A stretch of 64,000 nt of DNA from Flammeovirgaceae bacterium UBA6059 (GCA_002435755.1 DIYH01000013.1:62001-126000); one strand, 5' to 3'. Shown: positions 26,101 to 34,969, numbered from the stretch's first letter. Numbers and translations are program-made. The notes: generated from the sequence alone by a model not told the origin.

Positions 26101-28457
26101 GGGTCTTCAAAACTGGTGCTGTTGTCGACATCAAGGAAGGCCCTTAAGTTAATCGTTTCAATGACTGTATTAGTGACTTCCACACTAGCCTGACCATTAC
26201 CATTGGTGGTCACAACTGTGGAACCTGCCATACTAGAAAGACGGGCGCTACCTGTGGTCACAAACTGCACCCGAACGCCAGACTGAGTAATATCTCTGCC
26301 GAGTACATCCTTAAGTTGTACTGTGACAGTGATGGCTGATGTACCATCTGCCAATGTCGAGGGACCACTACTAGAGATGACTGATCCGGTTGCAGCTACG
26401 CTAGGAGCACCTATTACGTAGTTGATCAATAGAGGGCTTGTACCTCCTGATATAATAGCATCCACCGTACTATCGTCATTAGTGTCAATACGGGCTGTAA
26501 CAGATAACTGCTCAATCTCACTATTGGTGAGACGCACCGTAGCTAGTCCGGTACCATCCGTCTGAACAGTCATACTACCATTTGCATCTGCAACTAACCC
26601 GTTAGGGTCTATAAAAAGGTCTGAATCGTTATCCGTGCTGCCTTCTAAAGCTGTTAATTCCACTGCTACACCTGCTAAAGGTATATCTGAACCAGCTTCA
26701 TCCCTTAATTGTACAGTGATGGTTTCAAAAGACACGCCATCTGCATCAATATCACCCAGGCCAGTGCGGGCCAAGATTGACTCTGTTGGATCGGGTGTCA
26801 ATGGCCAATTGCCCTCTGTGTAGAGATCGGTGATCTCTTGTTCGGTGATCGTACGTCCATAGATACGCACATCATCAATGAATCCGTCCCAATAATCACC
26901 AACTTCGTTAGAACCAATTCTCATTTCATAGGAAGTGAATTCTTTGAAGTCTGCCGTAGGTGATTCGCTTTCTTTGGTGCCATCCACGTAGAGTTCAAAG
27001 TTGGTTCCGTCAAATACTACTGTAGCATGATGCCAGGTGTTGTCAGCAACCAAGGAAGTTCCATTAACTACTTCATAGTTGTCACCCGCTCCATTTCTGA
27101 TTAAGGCCCTTACTTCGTTTTGATTTGCAATGGCCAACTCGAAATAACCCAGAAGATTTAGTATAACTGCATAATTGGAAGTGAAGCTTTCGCTTGTCTT
27201 GAACCAAATAGAAGCTGAAAAAGCATCCTTCAGTTCCAGTGCAGATGAGAATATGTTTCCATCCACACCATCAAAACTATATGCTCTGCTGGCATTGCTA
27301 AACCTATCTTCAGTCAGAGAGACTCCACCATTGAGCACCCCATCATTGCTGTTACCTGATACGTCATTCGTATTGTTTAAGAAAGGATAGAAAGCAATCA
27401 TATCTGGTAGCACAGTCACTGAGGCCAGCCAGCTTTGGGTGGTGAAACCGTCTTCAGCTAATATTTGGTATACCAGTGGGTTACTGAAGTCGTTAGAAGT
27501 GACTGCACTAGTTTGACCTATGGTGTTGACTGTTGCTGTAGCTCCTGCTGATAACTCGAAAGTAGCAATGAGATTAGCAGGATCAGTTCCAAACACTACC
27601 TCTACATCCACCTCGTGCATATCAGTGTTAATTGTAGGAGTAATGGCTTGCCCTGGTAGGCTGAAGCTGATGATGTCCGTTTCATTTGAGTTGATAGGCC
27701 AACCATTTTCCATATAAAGCTGCTCAACATCACTGGCATCAATTATGTCACTAAATACTTTCACATCGTCGATAGCTCCATCGAAGAAGTCAGTACCTCC
27801 ACCGAACCGGCTATAGCCCAAAACAAGATCTGTCCATCCTGTAAAACCCATCTCTCCGGTGTACTTGAGTTGATTGTCGATGTAGATCGTAGTGGCTTGA
27901 GTAGTGCTACCTGTCACGACCATATGGTGCCAGCGATTGTCATTGAATGCCTCACTGTAAGACTCAAAACCGCCGGACGATAACTGCACTACATCAATCT
28001 TACTGGCTTTTAGCCGGGCTGTAGAATGTGCCGTAGTACCGCCCGCGGTGTTGTAGAGATAGTAGATGCTTTGTAAGTCTGGGCTATTGTTTGCCGCGGT
28101 GATGCTGTTAGCTTGAAACCAAAAACTGATGCTGAATGCGGTAGATGAAACTCCACTTACATCAATAAAACCCGTCATGCCATCAAAGAGGTAGGCACTG
28201 TTTGGATTGCCGAATCTATCATCTGTTAATGTAGCACCACCATTGACAGTGGCATTATGACCATTGCCTGATTCATCATTGGCATTGCCATTGAAGGGGT
28301 AGTCAGCGATCGGAGTTTGCGCTTGTGTCTGCACGAAGAAAGCGCCAAACAAAAGCACTGATAGCAAGGTGGCTTTGAGAGTATAGAACGGCAAGAAAAA
28401 AAATCGCAACTGCGGAACAAATACCGCTGTAAAACTTTGAAGAAACTTTATCCTCAT
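23175..28457 (-). CDS. giant LamG/Ig-repeat secreted protein with T9SS type B sorting domain
   Basis: 1760 residues, ATG at 28457. Long signal region (1-47, ending FFVQTQAQ). Then a LamG/concanavalin-type domain (about 50-250), an Ig-like domain with SNETDIISFSLPG (255-345), a second LamG domain (350-555) and two Big_1/invasin-like domains (570-810). Four related units of about 210 residues follow, each an FN3-like half (ISNLAITQVDKIAGIDMELQ, SNVEITMINGVESIDITLQS) and an Ig/SwmB-like half (IRLVFSEELAFD, VIIVFDEALVYD). A fifth partial FN3-like unit precedes the C-terminal type B CTD: LIRNLITPNGDGENDRLYIE ... GPYICILVLADG. Predicted to be surface-exposed and to act in adhesion or glycan contact. 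Downstream is its PorP/SprF partner. Confidence 0.85.
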   Translation of the reverse strand: MRIKFLQSFTAVFVPQLRFFFLPFYTLKATLLSVLLFGAFFVQTQAQTPIADYPFNGNANDESGNGHNATVNGGATLTDDRFGNPNSAYLFDGMTGFIDVSGVSSTAFSISFWFQANSITAANNSPDLQSIYYLYNTAGGTTAHSTARLKASKIDVVQLSSGGFESYSEAFNDNRWHHMVVTGSTTQATTIYIDNQLKYTGEMGFTGWTDLVLGYSRFGGGTDFFDGAIDDVKVFSDIIDASDVEQLYMENGWPINSNETDIISFSLPGQAITPTINTDMHEVDVEVVFGTDPANLIATFELSAGATATVNTIGQTSAVTSNDFSNPLVYQILAEDGFTTQSWLASVTVLPDMIAFYPFLNNTNDVSGNSNDGVLNGGVSLTEDRFSNASRAYSFDGVDGNIFSSALELKDAFSASIWFKTSESFTSNYAVILNLLGYFELAIANQNEVRALIRNGAGDNYEVVNGTSLVADNTWHHATVVFDGTNFELYVDGTKESESPTADFKEFTSYEMRIGSNEVGDYWDGFIDDVRIYGRTITEQEITDLYTEGNWPLTPDPTESILARTGLGDIDADGVSFETITVQLRDEAGSDIPLAGVAVELTALEGSTDNDSDLFIDPNGLVADANGSMTVQTDGTGLATVRLTNSEIEQLSVTARIDTNDDSTVDAIISGGTSPLLINYVIGAPSVAATGSVISSSGPSTLADGTSAITVTVQLKDVLGRDITQSGVRVQFVTTGSARLSSMAGSTVVTTNGNGQASVEVTNTVIETINLRAFLDVDNSTSFEDPDEQIISGGNSNGTIAIPFVSDPTPAFISNLAITQVDKIAGIDMELQSTENGTVYWIINVTGVIPEATAVKDGSAATNGSGSFSITTPDFTVSETIVGSNLINATRYELYLVHEDVDGNFSTVENIAWTADDQAPMLSSASIDPNTPTTIRLVFSEELAFDIVAGITLTNDSGDIIPFSSGATGPTLNFGLTLSQEITDSDTLFVTYDASAGSFEDIASNPLGNFTEKVLLDGNNPSEITLDLTLVQVNMANAITINHTSSASGKLKWLITDSNTLPVLSDFSSQNAGGFGIDSITVSSTSTIESIIQATGLVDGTTYYLFAVAEDSDDNTSEIKSISWTADASPPEIQTATVVTSSPNLVLITFSEEVSSNSGIAGLTISDENGTILSTANQTLLSPTEIQVELSKNIIESDVLTLSYTSVQNEIVDAAQNMLESIADLAVTNNVVTIPPILSNVEITMINGVESIDITLQSDQKGMAYWLVAETGGSFTTDQIKNGIGINAGFGSFEIAEVDLPVTANIAPLILANDRMFDLHVFVEDSNGAPSSIEVLTWDADGKAPTMVSADVSNDSPSQVIIVFDEALVYDDLVGFSFDFIGSLFAIVSIEAIDSVTLAINLSGPMTQADQAFLSYASSAGSLSDIFGNVVRDIEMFEVNVDILDPPANISNLEILNINELISIDLRFQSNKIGKMYWVVTNSSATPSEIVLKTGGTDNFGNGVFDITVVDEPVIETLTGEGLDYQTAYYLHIVHEDELGNLSDVSSLPWVTPKGPPTIEPVEITDVQSLEITLQYSSSNEESLVIHYAIYNQPQPNINTLAILSGLAANEGELVQFETLDANPNGVFTLQIFFENELSAVEHFIYLFAVNELSVQSEIATESWQPVRESGTDPLIRNLITPNGDGENDRLYIENLELYEGQHTVHFSDRNGKSLFTIENFSNDNVSIADDFERLDSGPYICILVLADGTRFMQSITLLK

Positions 28458-28618
28458 ACTTCAATCAACGATGCGAATGGTATAAGCTTGGAATTTAGAT
28501 GTTTCATATGCTTTAACAAAGCATTGATTGCCTTATTCATGGATGAGGGCATTCGCATAAAGATATGAGCAGTATGGTACAGGGGTAAGAATAGTCAGCA
28601 TTTAAGGGTTCAATCTGC

Positions 28619-31600
28619 TTAACCCACGATCACTTCAGGCTTTCGTCGATCTCTTTTACTATCCATCGTACGGCCTGCACCATCAAAGTAGCGTGGGTCA
28701 TCGATGTAGTCCTGCCGTTCCATAGAGGTAACTTCCAGACTATAGAAGTCAAACTCTTCTACCACCAATCCGATGATCTTATAGATACCCTTACCACGAA
28801 AGGGGTATCTTGCTGCTACCGGAGGAAAATGCGTGGTATCAATAAAAGCTCCCTCTACATCCAGAAAAGTGCCAAAATACATGCGGCTACCAGAAGTAGT
28901 ACTTGTGTTTTTGATCGTTATCAAATAGCCATATATCATTACCTCTTTCCCGAGCAGGCTGGGAAAGTTTCTGACCAATGCCTCTGATGTGATGGGCTCT
29001 TTAAGTAGTGTGAAGGGACTTTCAAGAGGAAAGCCAAGTAATTCGAACTCTTCGAAATTATCTTCAAAGTCCGCTTCATACAGTGGGGGAAGTTTATATG
29101 ATTTAGCCGATGCTTCGAAGAGTTTTTTGGTAGTAACAGTCTTTTTGTTCTTTCCTAGTAGGAGGTAAGCCTGCCAGAGTAGTGATTTTTTCGGTTTTCC
29201 AGTAGACCGGAAAGCACCAATACGAATTAGCAAAACCAGTTGTTCAAGAGAGATGACTACTCGATTAATAAAGTTTTCGAGGGTGAAGAATAACCCGTTA
29301 TTTTCTCTTTCTGATAAGAGTTGAGCTACTACATTATCTTCTAACTCTTTGATCATGCCAAAGCCGAGGTAGATGGTTTTTCCATGGATATAGCAACCGT
29401 TATAACTAGTGTTGATACAAGGTGCTTCAATAGTGGCGCCATGCATGCGTGCCTCATGTAGGTATAGTTCACGTCGGTAGAAGCCCCCACCATTATTGAG
29501 AGTAGCCACCATGTACTCCAGTGGGTAGTATGCCTTGAGATAGAGGCTTTGGTAGCTCTCTACAGCATAAGAAGCGGAATGGCCCTTGGAGAAGGCATAA
29601 CCTGCAAAACTCTCGATCTGTCGCCATACGTCAGCAGCCAGCCCTTTCGGGTACTCCTTTTTGGCGCAGTTTTTAAAGAACTTGTCTTTGACACTCTGAA
29701 ACTCCTCGCGCGAGCGATACTTGCCTGACATGCCTCTGCGTAGTACATCAGCTTCAGCTAGTGTCAAATCAGCAAAATAGTGTGCTACTTTGATCACGTC
29801 CTCCTGGTAGACCATCACACCAAAAGTGTCGGGCATAATATCGAGTAATACTGGGTGTGCATCCTTGATACGTTCAGGCTGCTGAAAGCGTAAAATGTAC
29901 TCCCGCATCATCCCTGATTTGGCTACTCCAGGCCTGATGATCGAGCTTGCAGCTACTAGCCCCATGTAGTGATCAGCCTTGAGTTTTTTGAGGAGCATTC
30001 GCATCGCAGGTGACTCCACGTAGAAGCAACCAATGGCTTTACCTTCTCTAAGTAGTGTCTTTACCTCTTTGTCTTCAAAGAAGTGTTTCACATCGTGAAT
30101 GTCAATTTCAGGAGCCTCAGGATGATTTTGCTTGATGATTTCTAACGTATCCTGGATTTTACTCAATCCTCGTTGACCCAGGATGTCGAACTTATATAAT
30201 CCAACATCCTCTGCGACAATCATATCAAACTGTACCGTAGGGAAGCCTTTGGGAGGGAGGTTGGTAGCAGAATAATGATGGATATGTTCCTCGGAAATCA
30301 GGATGCCACCGGCATGGATGCTGAGATGGCTTGGTAGCCCTTTTATTAGATCTCCATACTTGAGGACCAGTGCAGACAGTTTATCAGTAGGAGTATCGGT
30401 AGCACTTAATTTATCAATCTCGTGTGGCGGTAGCCCAAATACTTTACCCAGCTCGCGTACCATGGCTCGATACTGAAAGGTGCTGTAGGTGGCTAGCAGT
30501 GCTGTATTATGAAATTGATCGAAAATATATTGCGTAATGGTATTGCGGTCCCTGGAAGCGAAATCAATATCAAAGTCGGGTGGATTTCTCCGATAGAGAT
30601 TGATGAACCGCTCAAAGTACAGGTCCAGGTCGACGGGATCAACATCTGTGATCCTCAGCAGGTAGGCAATGATGCTATTGGCACCACTACCTCGTCCAAC
30701 ATAGGGGTAGTTATTTCTCCTTGCAAAGTCCACGATATCCCAATTGATAAGGAAATAGGCAAGGAAGCCCTTTTTTCTAATGATCTCTAGCTCGGTTTCA
30801 ATCCTATCGTAAATCTTCTGTGTAGGATGAGGATACCGATAGTGGAGGTTGTCCCTACAGATCTGCCTAACCATCCCAAAATCTTCTTTTTCACTGCCAG
30901 TGTAGGTCTTCTGATTTTTGTGGGTGATGTCTTCGCCGAACTCAAACTGGATCTCACACATCTCTAATATCCTCTCAGTGTTTTGAAGAAGTACAGGAAA
31001 GTCCTCATAGCACTTTAGCATTTCTTCCACTGAGAGCATCATGTCGGTGACTTCACCCTGTTCTGTAACAGGAAGTTTACTCAGCAATGTGTTGTTGTCG
31101 ATGGCCCTGAGTAGCCGATGAGCATTAAAGTCACGCCTGTTACGAAAACTAACGGTGGGCATAGCAACCAGTCTATCGGAGTGATTTTTCCATTCAGAAA
31201 ACCTTAATCTGGTGAGATTCTGTGGTCGCACACCTAAAAACTCATTGTAGCGCAGTTTTTTTCCTTCCAGGCGGCCTTTCAGATGACCCTCCGGGCGGCC
31301 CTTAAAACTGTGCCAAGGGTAGATGATAAAAGCATTGTCAAATGTTGGTGCGCATTCGGGTATAGGTCTTCCTTCATGTAAGAGTGAGGAGAGGAAGCTG
31401 TTGAGCTCATAAAAGCCCTCGTTGTTCATGGCGATACCAACGAACTGTTGCTGAGCACCATTGCGGAAATCTATGCCCAGGATTGGTTTGATATCATATT
31501 TGACTGATAAGCGGACAAAATTTAAGCTGCCGGCTGTAGAGTTGATATCCGTCAGGGCGACCCTATGGATACCATGCTTCTGACATTCTTGTAGGAGTAT

Positions 31601-31657
31601 TTCGGGCTTCATGGTGCCATACTTGAAGCTGTAGGCGGAGTGTGTGTTAAGGTACAT
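28619..31657 (-). CDS. dnaE: DNA polymerase III alpha-type (DnaE) polymerase, likely error-prone
   Basis: 1012 residues, shorter than replicative DnaE (about 1150-1200) and near the error-prone DnaE2 class. The N-terminal PHP domain starts YLNTHSAYSFKYGT. The first metal histidine of the HxH motif is Asn, and LTDINS replaces the usual TDHGN, so PHP exonuclease activity is probably lost. The C-family catalytic core is intact: YPYVGRGSGANSIIAYLL, PPDFDIDFASRDR (two catalytic Asp) and YKFDILGQRGLSKI (third). Helix-hairpin-helix and OB regions follow. The ATG overlaps the dinB stop (TAATG), so a Y-family and a C-family polymerase are co-translated, as in SOS mutasome operons. Confidence 0.88.
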   Translation of the reverse strand: MYLNTHSAYSFKYGTMKPEILLQECQKHGIHRVALTDINSTAGSLNFVRLSVKYDIKPILGIDFRNGAQQQFVGIAMNNEGFYELNSFLSSLLHEGRPIPECAPTFDNAFIIYPWHSFKGRPEGHLKGRLEGKKLRYNEFLGVRPQNLTRLRFSEWKNHSDRLVAMPTVSFRNRRDFNAHRLLRAIDNNTLLSKLPVTEQGEVTDMMLSVEEMLKCYEDFPVLLQNTERILEMCEIQFEFGEDITHKNQKTYTGSEKEDFGMVRQICRDNLHYRYPHPTQKIYDRIETELEIIRKKGFLAYFLINWDIVDFARRNNYPYVGRGSGANSIIAYLLRITDVDPVDLDLYFERFINLYRRNPPDFDIDFASRDRNTITQYIFDQFHNTALLATYSTFQYRAMVRELGKVFGLPPHEIDKLSATDTPTDKLSALVLKYGDLIKGLPSHLSIHAGGILISEEHIHHYSATNLPPKGFPTVQFDMIVAEDVGLYKFDILGQRGLSKIQDTLEIIKQNHPEAPEIDIHDVKHFFEDKEVKTLLREGKAIGCFYVESPAMRMLLKKLKADHYMGLVAASSIIRPGVAKSGMMREYILRFQQPERIKDAHPVLLDIMPDTFGVMVYQEDVIKVAHYFADLTLAEADVLRRGMSGKYRSREEFQSVKDKFFKNCAKKEYPKGLAADVWRQIESFAGYAFSKGHSASYAVESYQSLYLKAYYPLEYMVATLNNGGGFYRRELYLHEARMHGATIEAPCINTSYNGCYIHGKTIYLGFGMIKELEDNVVAQLLSERENNGLFFTLENFINRVVISLEQLVLLIRIGAFRSTGKPKKSLLWQAYLLLGKNKKTVTTKKLFEASAKSYKLPPLYEADFEDNFEEFELLGFPLESPFTLLKEPITSEALVRNFPSLLGKEVMIYGYLITIKNTSTTSGSRMYFGTFLDVEGAFIDTTHFPPVAARYPFRGKGIYKIIGLVVEEFDFYSLEVTSMERQDYIDDPRYFDGAGRTMDSKRDRRKPEVIVG

Positions 31658-32868
31658 TAGCTGCGACGATTAGCTAGGAGTGGAGGAGGCTCACCTGTGA
31701 AAGGATTGAATCGGCTGATCGTCTTAGCTTCAATACCTGCAGCGCGCATGACTACCCGATCACCAAACCTGTCCCTGATCTTGTCCATGGCTTGGTAGAG
31801 GTTGATCGTTTCTTCTATATCATCAAAGAGGTTGATCTGATAGTTACCACTGACAAGACCACTGTATCGTACACCGATCAGCCGTACCAGCAGGCGTTTG
31901 TCATAAGCCTTATCAAACATCTCCAATACCTTTTTGATCAGAATGTGATCGGCCGAGGTATAAGGGATGGCCGACTGTAGTGTATAAGTGTTGAAGTCGG
32001 AATATCTGATCTTGATGGTGACACATGAAGTCAGCTTTTGTCCTCTGCGCAGTTGGAAAGCCAGATTTTCTGCCATGGCTAGCAGGATGGCTTTGAGCTT
32101 AATGATACTGGTAGTATCTCTATCGAAGGTGCGTTCTGTGGAGATGGATTTACGTTCTGAGTAGGGGACAACCGGAGACCGGTCAATGCCATTTGCTTTA
32201 GACCAGATCATCCGACCGTTTTTGCCTAGCACAGTTTGCAGTAGCTCTACAGGCATTTGTTGCACAGTGTGGATTTTTCGTATGCCGAGCTGGAGTAGGG
32301 TTTGGTGCGTCTTATCACCCACCATGGGTATCTTCCTTACTGATAATGGAGCAAGGAAAGGCTTCTCTTTGCCATAGTCGATCTTGAGTCGATTACTGGG
32401 CTTGGCCTCATTGGTAGCAATTTTCGATACAGTCTTATTTTCCGATAGGCCAAAAGAGATGGGCAAACCAGTCTTATCAACGATCTTATCACGAATTTGC
32501 TCGGCCAGTTTCATGCTACTGAAGAAACGATCAAGCCCTGAGAGATCAGCGTAGAACTCATCTATGGAAGTCTTTTCGTATAAAGGCACGTGCTCTTTGA
32601 TGATCTCAGTGACGTCATTGGACTTGGCAGTATAGTTGGCTGTGTTACCACGAATGATGATGGCTTCCGGGCAGAGTTCGCGGGCTAACTTCATAGGCAT
32701 GGCAGAGTGTATGCCGAACTTGCGGGCCTCATAACTACAGGAGGCCACCACCCCACGATCAGTGATCCCTCCGATGAGCACAGGTTTGCCGATTAGACGG
32801 CTATCAAGCAGTCGCTCGCAGGACACGAAAAAAGTGTCCAAATCCATGTGCATGATCATTCGATTCAT
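31657..32868 (-). CDS. dinB: Y-family DNA polymerase IV
   Basis: 403 residues, ATG at 32868 (a second ATG at 32859 is possible). Catalytic carboxylates are visible in MHMDLDTFFVSCE and YEKTSIDEFYADLS. Next come the thumb HhH region (VRKIPMVGDKTHQTLLQLGI), the little-finger domain (STERTFDRDTTSIIKLKAIL), and a beta-clamp binding peptide QINLFDD near residue 350. The steric-gate position is Phe (DTFFVS). The enzyme performs translesion synthesis. With the downstream dnaE gene it forms a two-polymerase operon starting in the shared operator region. No ImuA, UmuD or LexA-like gene is adjacent. Confidence 0.93.
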   Translation of the reverse strand: MNRMIMHMDLDTFFVSCERLLDSRLIGKPVLIGGITDRGVVASCSYEARKFGIHSAMPMKLARELCPEAIIIRGNTANYTAKSNDVTEIIKEHVPLYEKTSIDEFYADLSGLDRFFSSMKLAEQIRDKIVDKTGLPISFGLSENKTVSKIATNEAKPSNRLKIDYGKEKPFLAPLSVRKIPMVGDKTHQTLLQLGIRKIHTVQQMPVELLQTVLGKNGRMIWSKANGIDRSPVVPYSERKSISTERTFDRDTTSIIKLKAILLAMAENLAFQLRRGQKLTSCVTIKIRYSDFNTYTLQSAIPYTSADHILIKKVLEMFDKAYDKRLLVRLIGVRYSGLVSGNYQINLFDDIEETINLYQAMDKIRDRFGDRVVMRAAGIEAKTISRFNPFTGEPPPLLANRRS

Positions 32869-32870
32869 TT

Positions 32871-32920
32871 ACTAACAAATTTAGTATTAGTATTATAAAT
32901 ACTATAAATTTTAGTATTTA
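32871..32920. promoter_or_regulatory. shared divergent operator array of the polymerase and radical-SAM units
   Basis: The 71-bp spacer contains TAGTATT at 32882-32888, 32888-32894 and 32912-32918, and AATACTA at 32898-32904. The second and the inverted copy form a perfect palindrome TAGTATT-ATA-AATACTA (32888-32904). An ACTAA/TTAGT pair flanks the left side (32871-32885). On the minus strand a TAAATTTG (32883-32876) matches the -7 promoter consensus and lies within the array, so a bound repressor would block dinB. Control of both directions by one damage-responsive repressor is inference. Confidence 0.55.
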
Positions 32921-32939
32921 ATTTAAAGTAAAAAACGAA

Positions 32940-34196
32940 TTGGAGAGGATAAGAGAAAAGCTGAACATACTGGCAGATGCTGCGAAGTACGACGTGTCAT
33001 GTGCTTCAAGTGGGAGTAATCGCACGAATCACAATAAAGGACTTGGTAACTCTAAAAGCATGGGTATATGTCATAGTTATACTGAGGATGGACGCTGTAT
33101 CTCACTGCTCAAGATATTGCTGACTAACCACTGCATCTATGACTGTGTGTACTGTGTCACTCGTCGAAGTAATGATATTAAGCGGGCTGCCTTTAAAATC
33201 AAAGAAGTGGTCGACCTGACAATCAACTTCTATCGAAGAAACTACATTGAAGGACTCTTTCTTAGCTCAGGTATTTTCAAAGATGCCGATTACACCATGG
33301 AGCGGTTGGTAACGGTAGCAAAGAAGTTGCGAACGGAAGAGCACTTCAACGGCTACATTCATCTCAAGTCCATCCCAGGAGCTTCTGATGAACTGATGCG
33401 AGAGGCTGGCTTGTACGCTGATCGCCTTAGCATCAATATAGAAATACCCACCAAAGAAGGGCTCAAAAGACTGGCCCCAGACAAGGATCATCGTGATTTT
33501 ATCAAGCCTATGAACAAGGTGAAGCGTGAGATACTGCTTTACCAATCGGAGAAGAAAATCATCAAGAGCCTACCGAAATATGCACCTGCTGGTCAGAGTA
33601 CACAAATGATCGTGGGTGCCAGTGGCGAGACTGATCAGCAGATCATGTATACTTCACAGTTTTTCTATAAGAAGTTTAATATGAGACGTGTCTACTATTC
33701 AGGCTATGTGCCTGTAAGTCAGGATAATCGTCTGCCGGCATTAGGGACTCAAGTGCCAATGCTACGAGAAAATCGACTGTATCAGACGGATTGGCTGATG
33801 CGGTTTTATGGCTTTGATATTACTGAGATACTTAATCAGGAGCATCCTAATCTTGATGTGGATGTTGACCCAAAATTGAGCTGGGCCCTGAGGAATTTAC
33901 ACTACTTCCCGATAGATGTGAATGTGGTAGAGAAATGGCTGCTGGCCCGCGTACCCGGAATAGGGATGAGGTCGGTTCAGAAGATCATTTCTGCCAGAAA
34001 ATTCAGAAAACTCAATTGGGAGCATCTTCAGAAGATTGGTATTGCACTTAATCGGGCCAAGTATTTCTTAGTCTGTGATTCCAGATATTTTGAACGAAGA
34101 GACCTGACCGGTGAGCAGATCAAAGGAATGATCCTTCAAAACTCATCCAGTAAATACCAGTCTTTCTATAATCAGCAACTCCCACTCTTTAAATGA
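32940..34196 (+). CDS. putative DNA modification/repair radical SAM protein (UDG-linked family)
   Basis: 418 residues, TTG start at 32940; no ATG or GTG lies between it and the upstream in-frame stop, and family members begin at this point (KLNILADAAKYDVSCASSGS). The radical-SAM cluster motif is C-x3-C-x2-C in LTNHCIYDCVYCVTRRSN. The middle part has IEGLFLSSGIFKDADYTMER and MIVGASGETDQQIM. A C-terminal helix-hairpin-helix (LARVPGIGMRSVQKIISARK) suggests DNA contact. This is the rSAM_link_UDG family, named for its genomic link to a uracil-DNA-glycosylase-type protein. The reaction is unknown. It overlaps the DUF4130 gene by 4 nt. Confidence 0.85.
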   Translation: MERIREKLNILADAAKYDVSCASSGSNRTNHNKGLGNSKSMGICHSYTEDGRCISLLKILLTNHCIYDCVYCVTRRSNDIKRAAFKIKEVVDLTINFYRRNYIEGLFLSSGIFKDADYTMERLVTVAKKLRTEEHFNGYIHLKSIPGASDELMREAGLYADRLSINIEIPTKEGLKRLAPDKDHRDFIKPMNKVKREILLYQSEKKIIKSLPKYAPAGQSTQMIVGASGETDQQIMYTSQFFYKKFNMRRVYYSGYVPVSQDNRLPALGTQVPMLRENRLYQTDWLMRFYGFDITEILNQEHPNLDVDVDPKLSWALRNLHYFPIDVNVVEKWLLARVPGIGMRSVQKIISARKFRKLNWEHLQKIGIALNRAKYFLVCDSRYFERRDLTGEQIKGMILQNSSSKYQSFYNQQLPLFK

Positions 34197-34969
34197 AAAA
34201 TACTGATCACTACACATTGATCTATGATGGATCATTCGAAGGCTTTCTGAGTTGCGTGTTCCATGTTTTTGAACGAAAGCTAAATAGGGTTTCAATAGCC
34301 AGATCAGATGTGCATATCGGCAACTTATTTTCAATAGAGCAAGAAGTGATCACTAACGATCGGCGTGCTCGGCGCGTCTGGAAGGGGCTTAAAAGAAAAC
34401 TTCCTGTTAGGGACACTCAAGGGCTGTATGCCGCATTTCTAAGCGAGCGACTAGAAGTGGAGGACCTCATATTAGGTTACATCAGACATGTATTTGATTC
34501 TGATGCAGCCGTAACAGGAGACTACACTAATCCTTGCGTGCTGAAAGTTGCTGTACTTGCTAAAAATGTTGGCAGGGAGGCGCACCGTATGGAGGCCTTT
34601 GTCAGATTCAAGTTGACAAGTGATGGCATCTACTTTGCCAATATTGCGCCCGATTTTGATGTGATCCCGTTGATCTCAAGGCATTTTGAACGGCGATATG
34701 CTGACCAGCGATGGGTGATCTATGACCTGACACGTAAGTATGGTATCTTCTATGATCTAAAGAAAGTGGAGGCTATCGAACTGAGCTCCGCAACGAAGAC
34801 GGAGCATGATAGGGCTGATCCGGTTTTCGATCCAACTGAACTAGAGTTTCAGCAACTATGGAAGGATTACTTTCAAAGTACGAATATCAAAGAGCGTAAG
34901 AATACTCGTCTGCATTTGCAGCACATTCCAAGACGTTATTGGAGGTATCTAAGTGAGAAGGAGGTTTAG
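34193..34969 (+). CDS. TIGR03915/DUF4130 family DNA metabolism protein
   Basis: 258 residues, ATG at 34193 (ATGA overlap). The family signature is visible: YDGSFEGFLSCVFHVFERK, EVITNDRRARRVWKGLKRKL, VGREAHRMEAFVRFKL, YFANIAPDFDVIPLISRHFE and the C-terminal HIPRRYWRYLSEK. In other bacteria this domain is either stand-alone or fused to a UdgX-type uracil-DNA glycosylase, and nearly always sits beside the radical-SAM protein. Here it is stand-alone and no UDG domain is found in the window. Cytoplasmic. Biochemical role unknown; a step in DNA damage handling is inferred from neighbours. Confidence 0.85.
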   Translation: MKNTDHYTLIYDGSFEGFLSCVFHVFERKLNRVSIARSDVHIGNLFSIEQEVITNDRRARRVWKGLKRKLPVRDTQGLYAAFLSERLEVEDLILGYIRHVFDSDAAVTGDYTNPCVLKVAVLAKNVGREAHRMEAFVRFKLTSDGIYFANIAPDFDVIPLISRHFERRYADQRWVIYDLTRKYGIFYDLKKVEAIELSSATKTEHDRADPVFDPTELEFQQLWKDYFQSTNIKERKNTRLHLQHIPRRYWRYLSEKEV

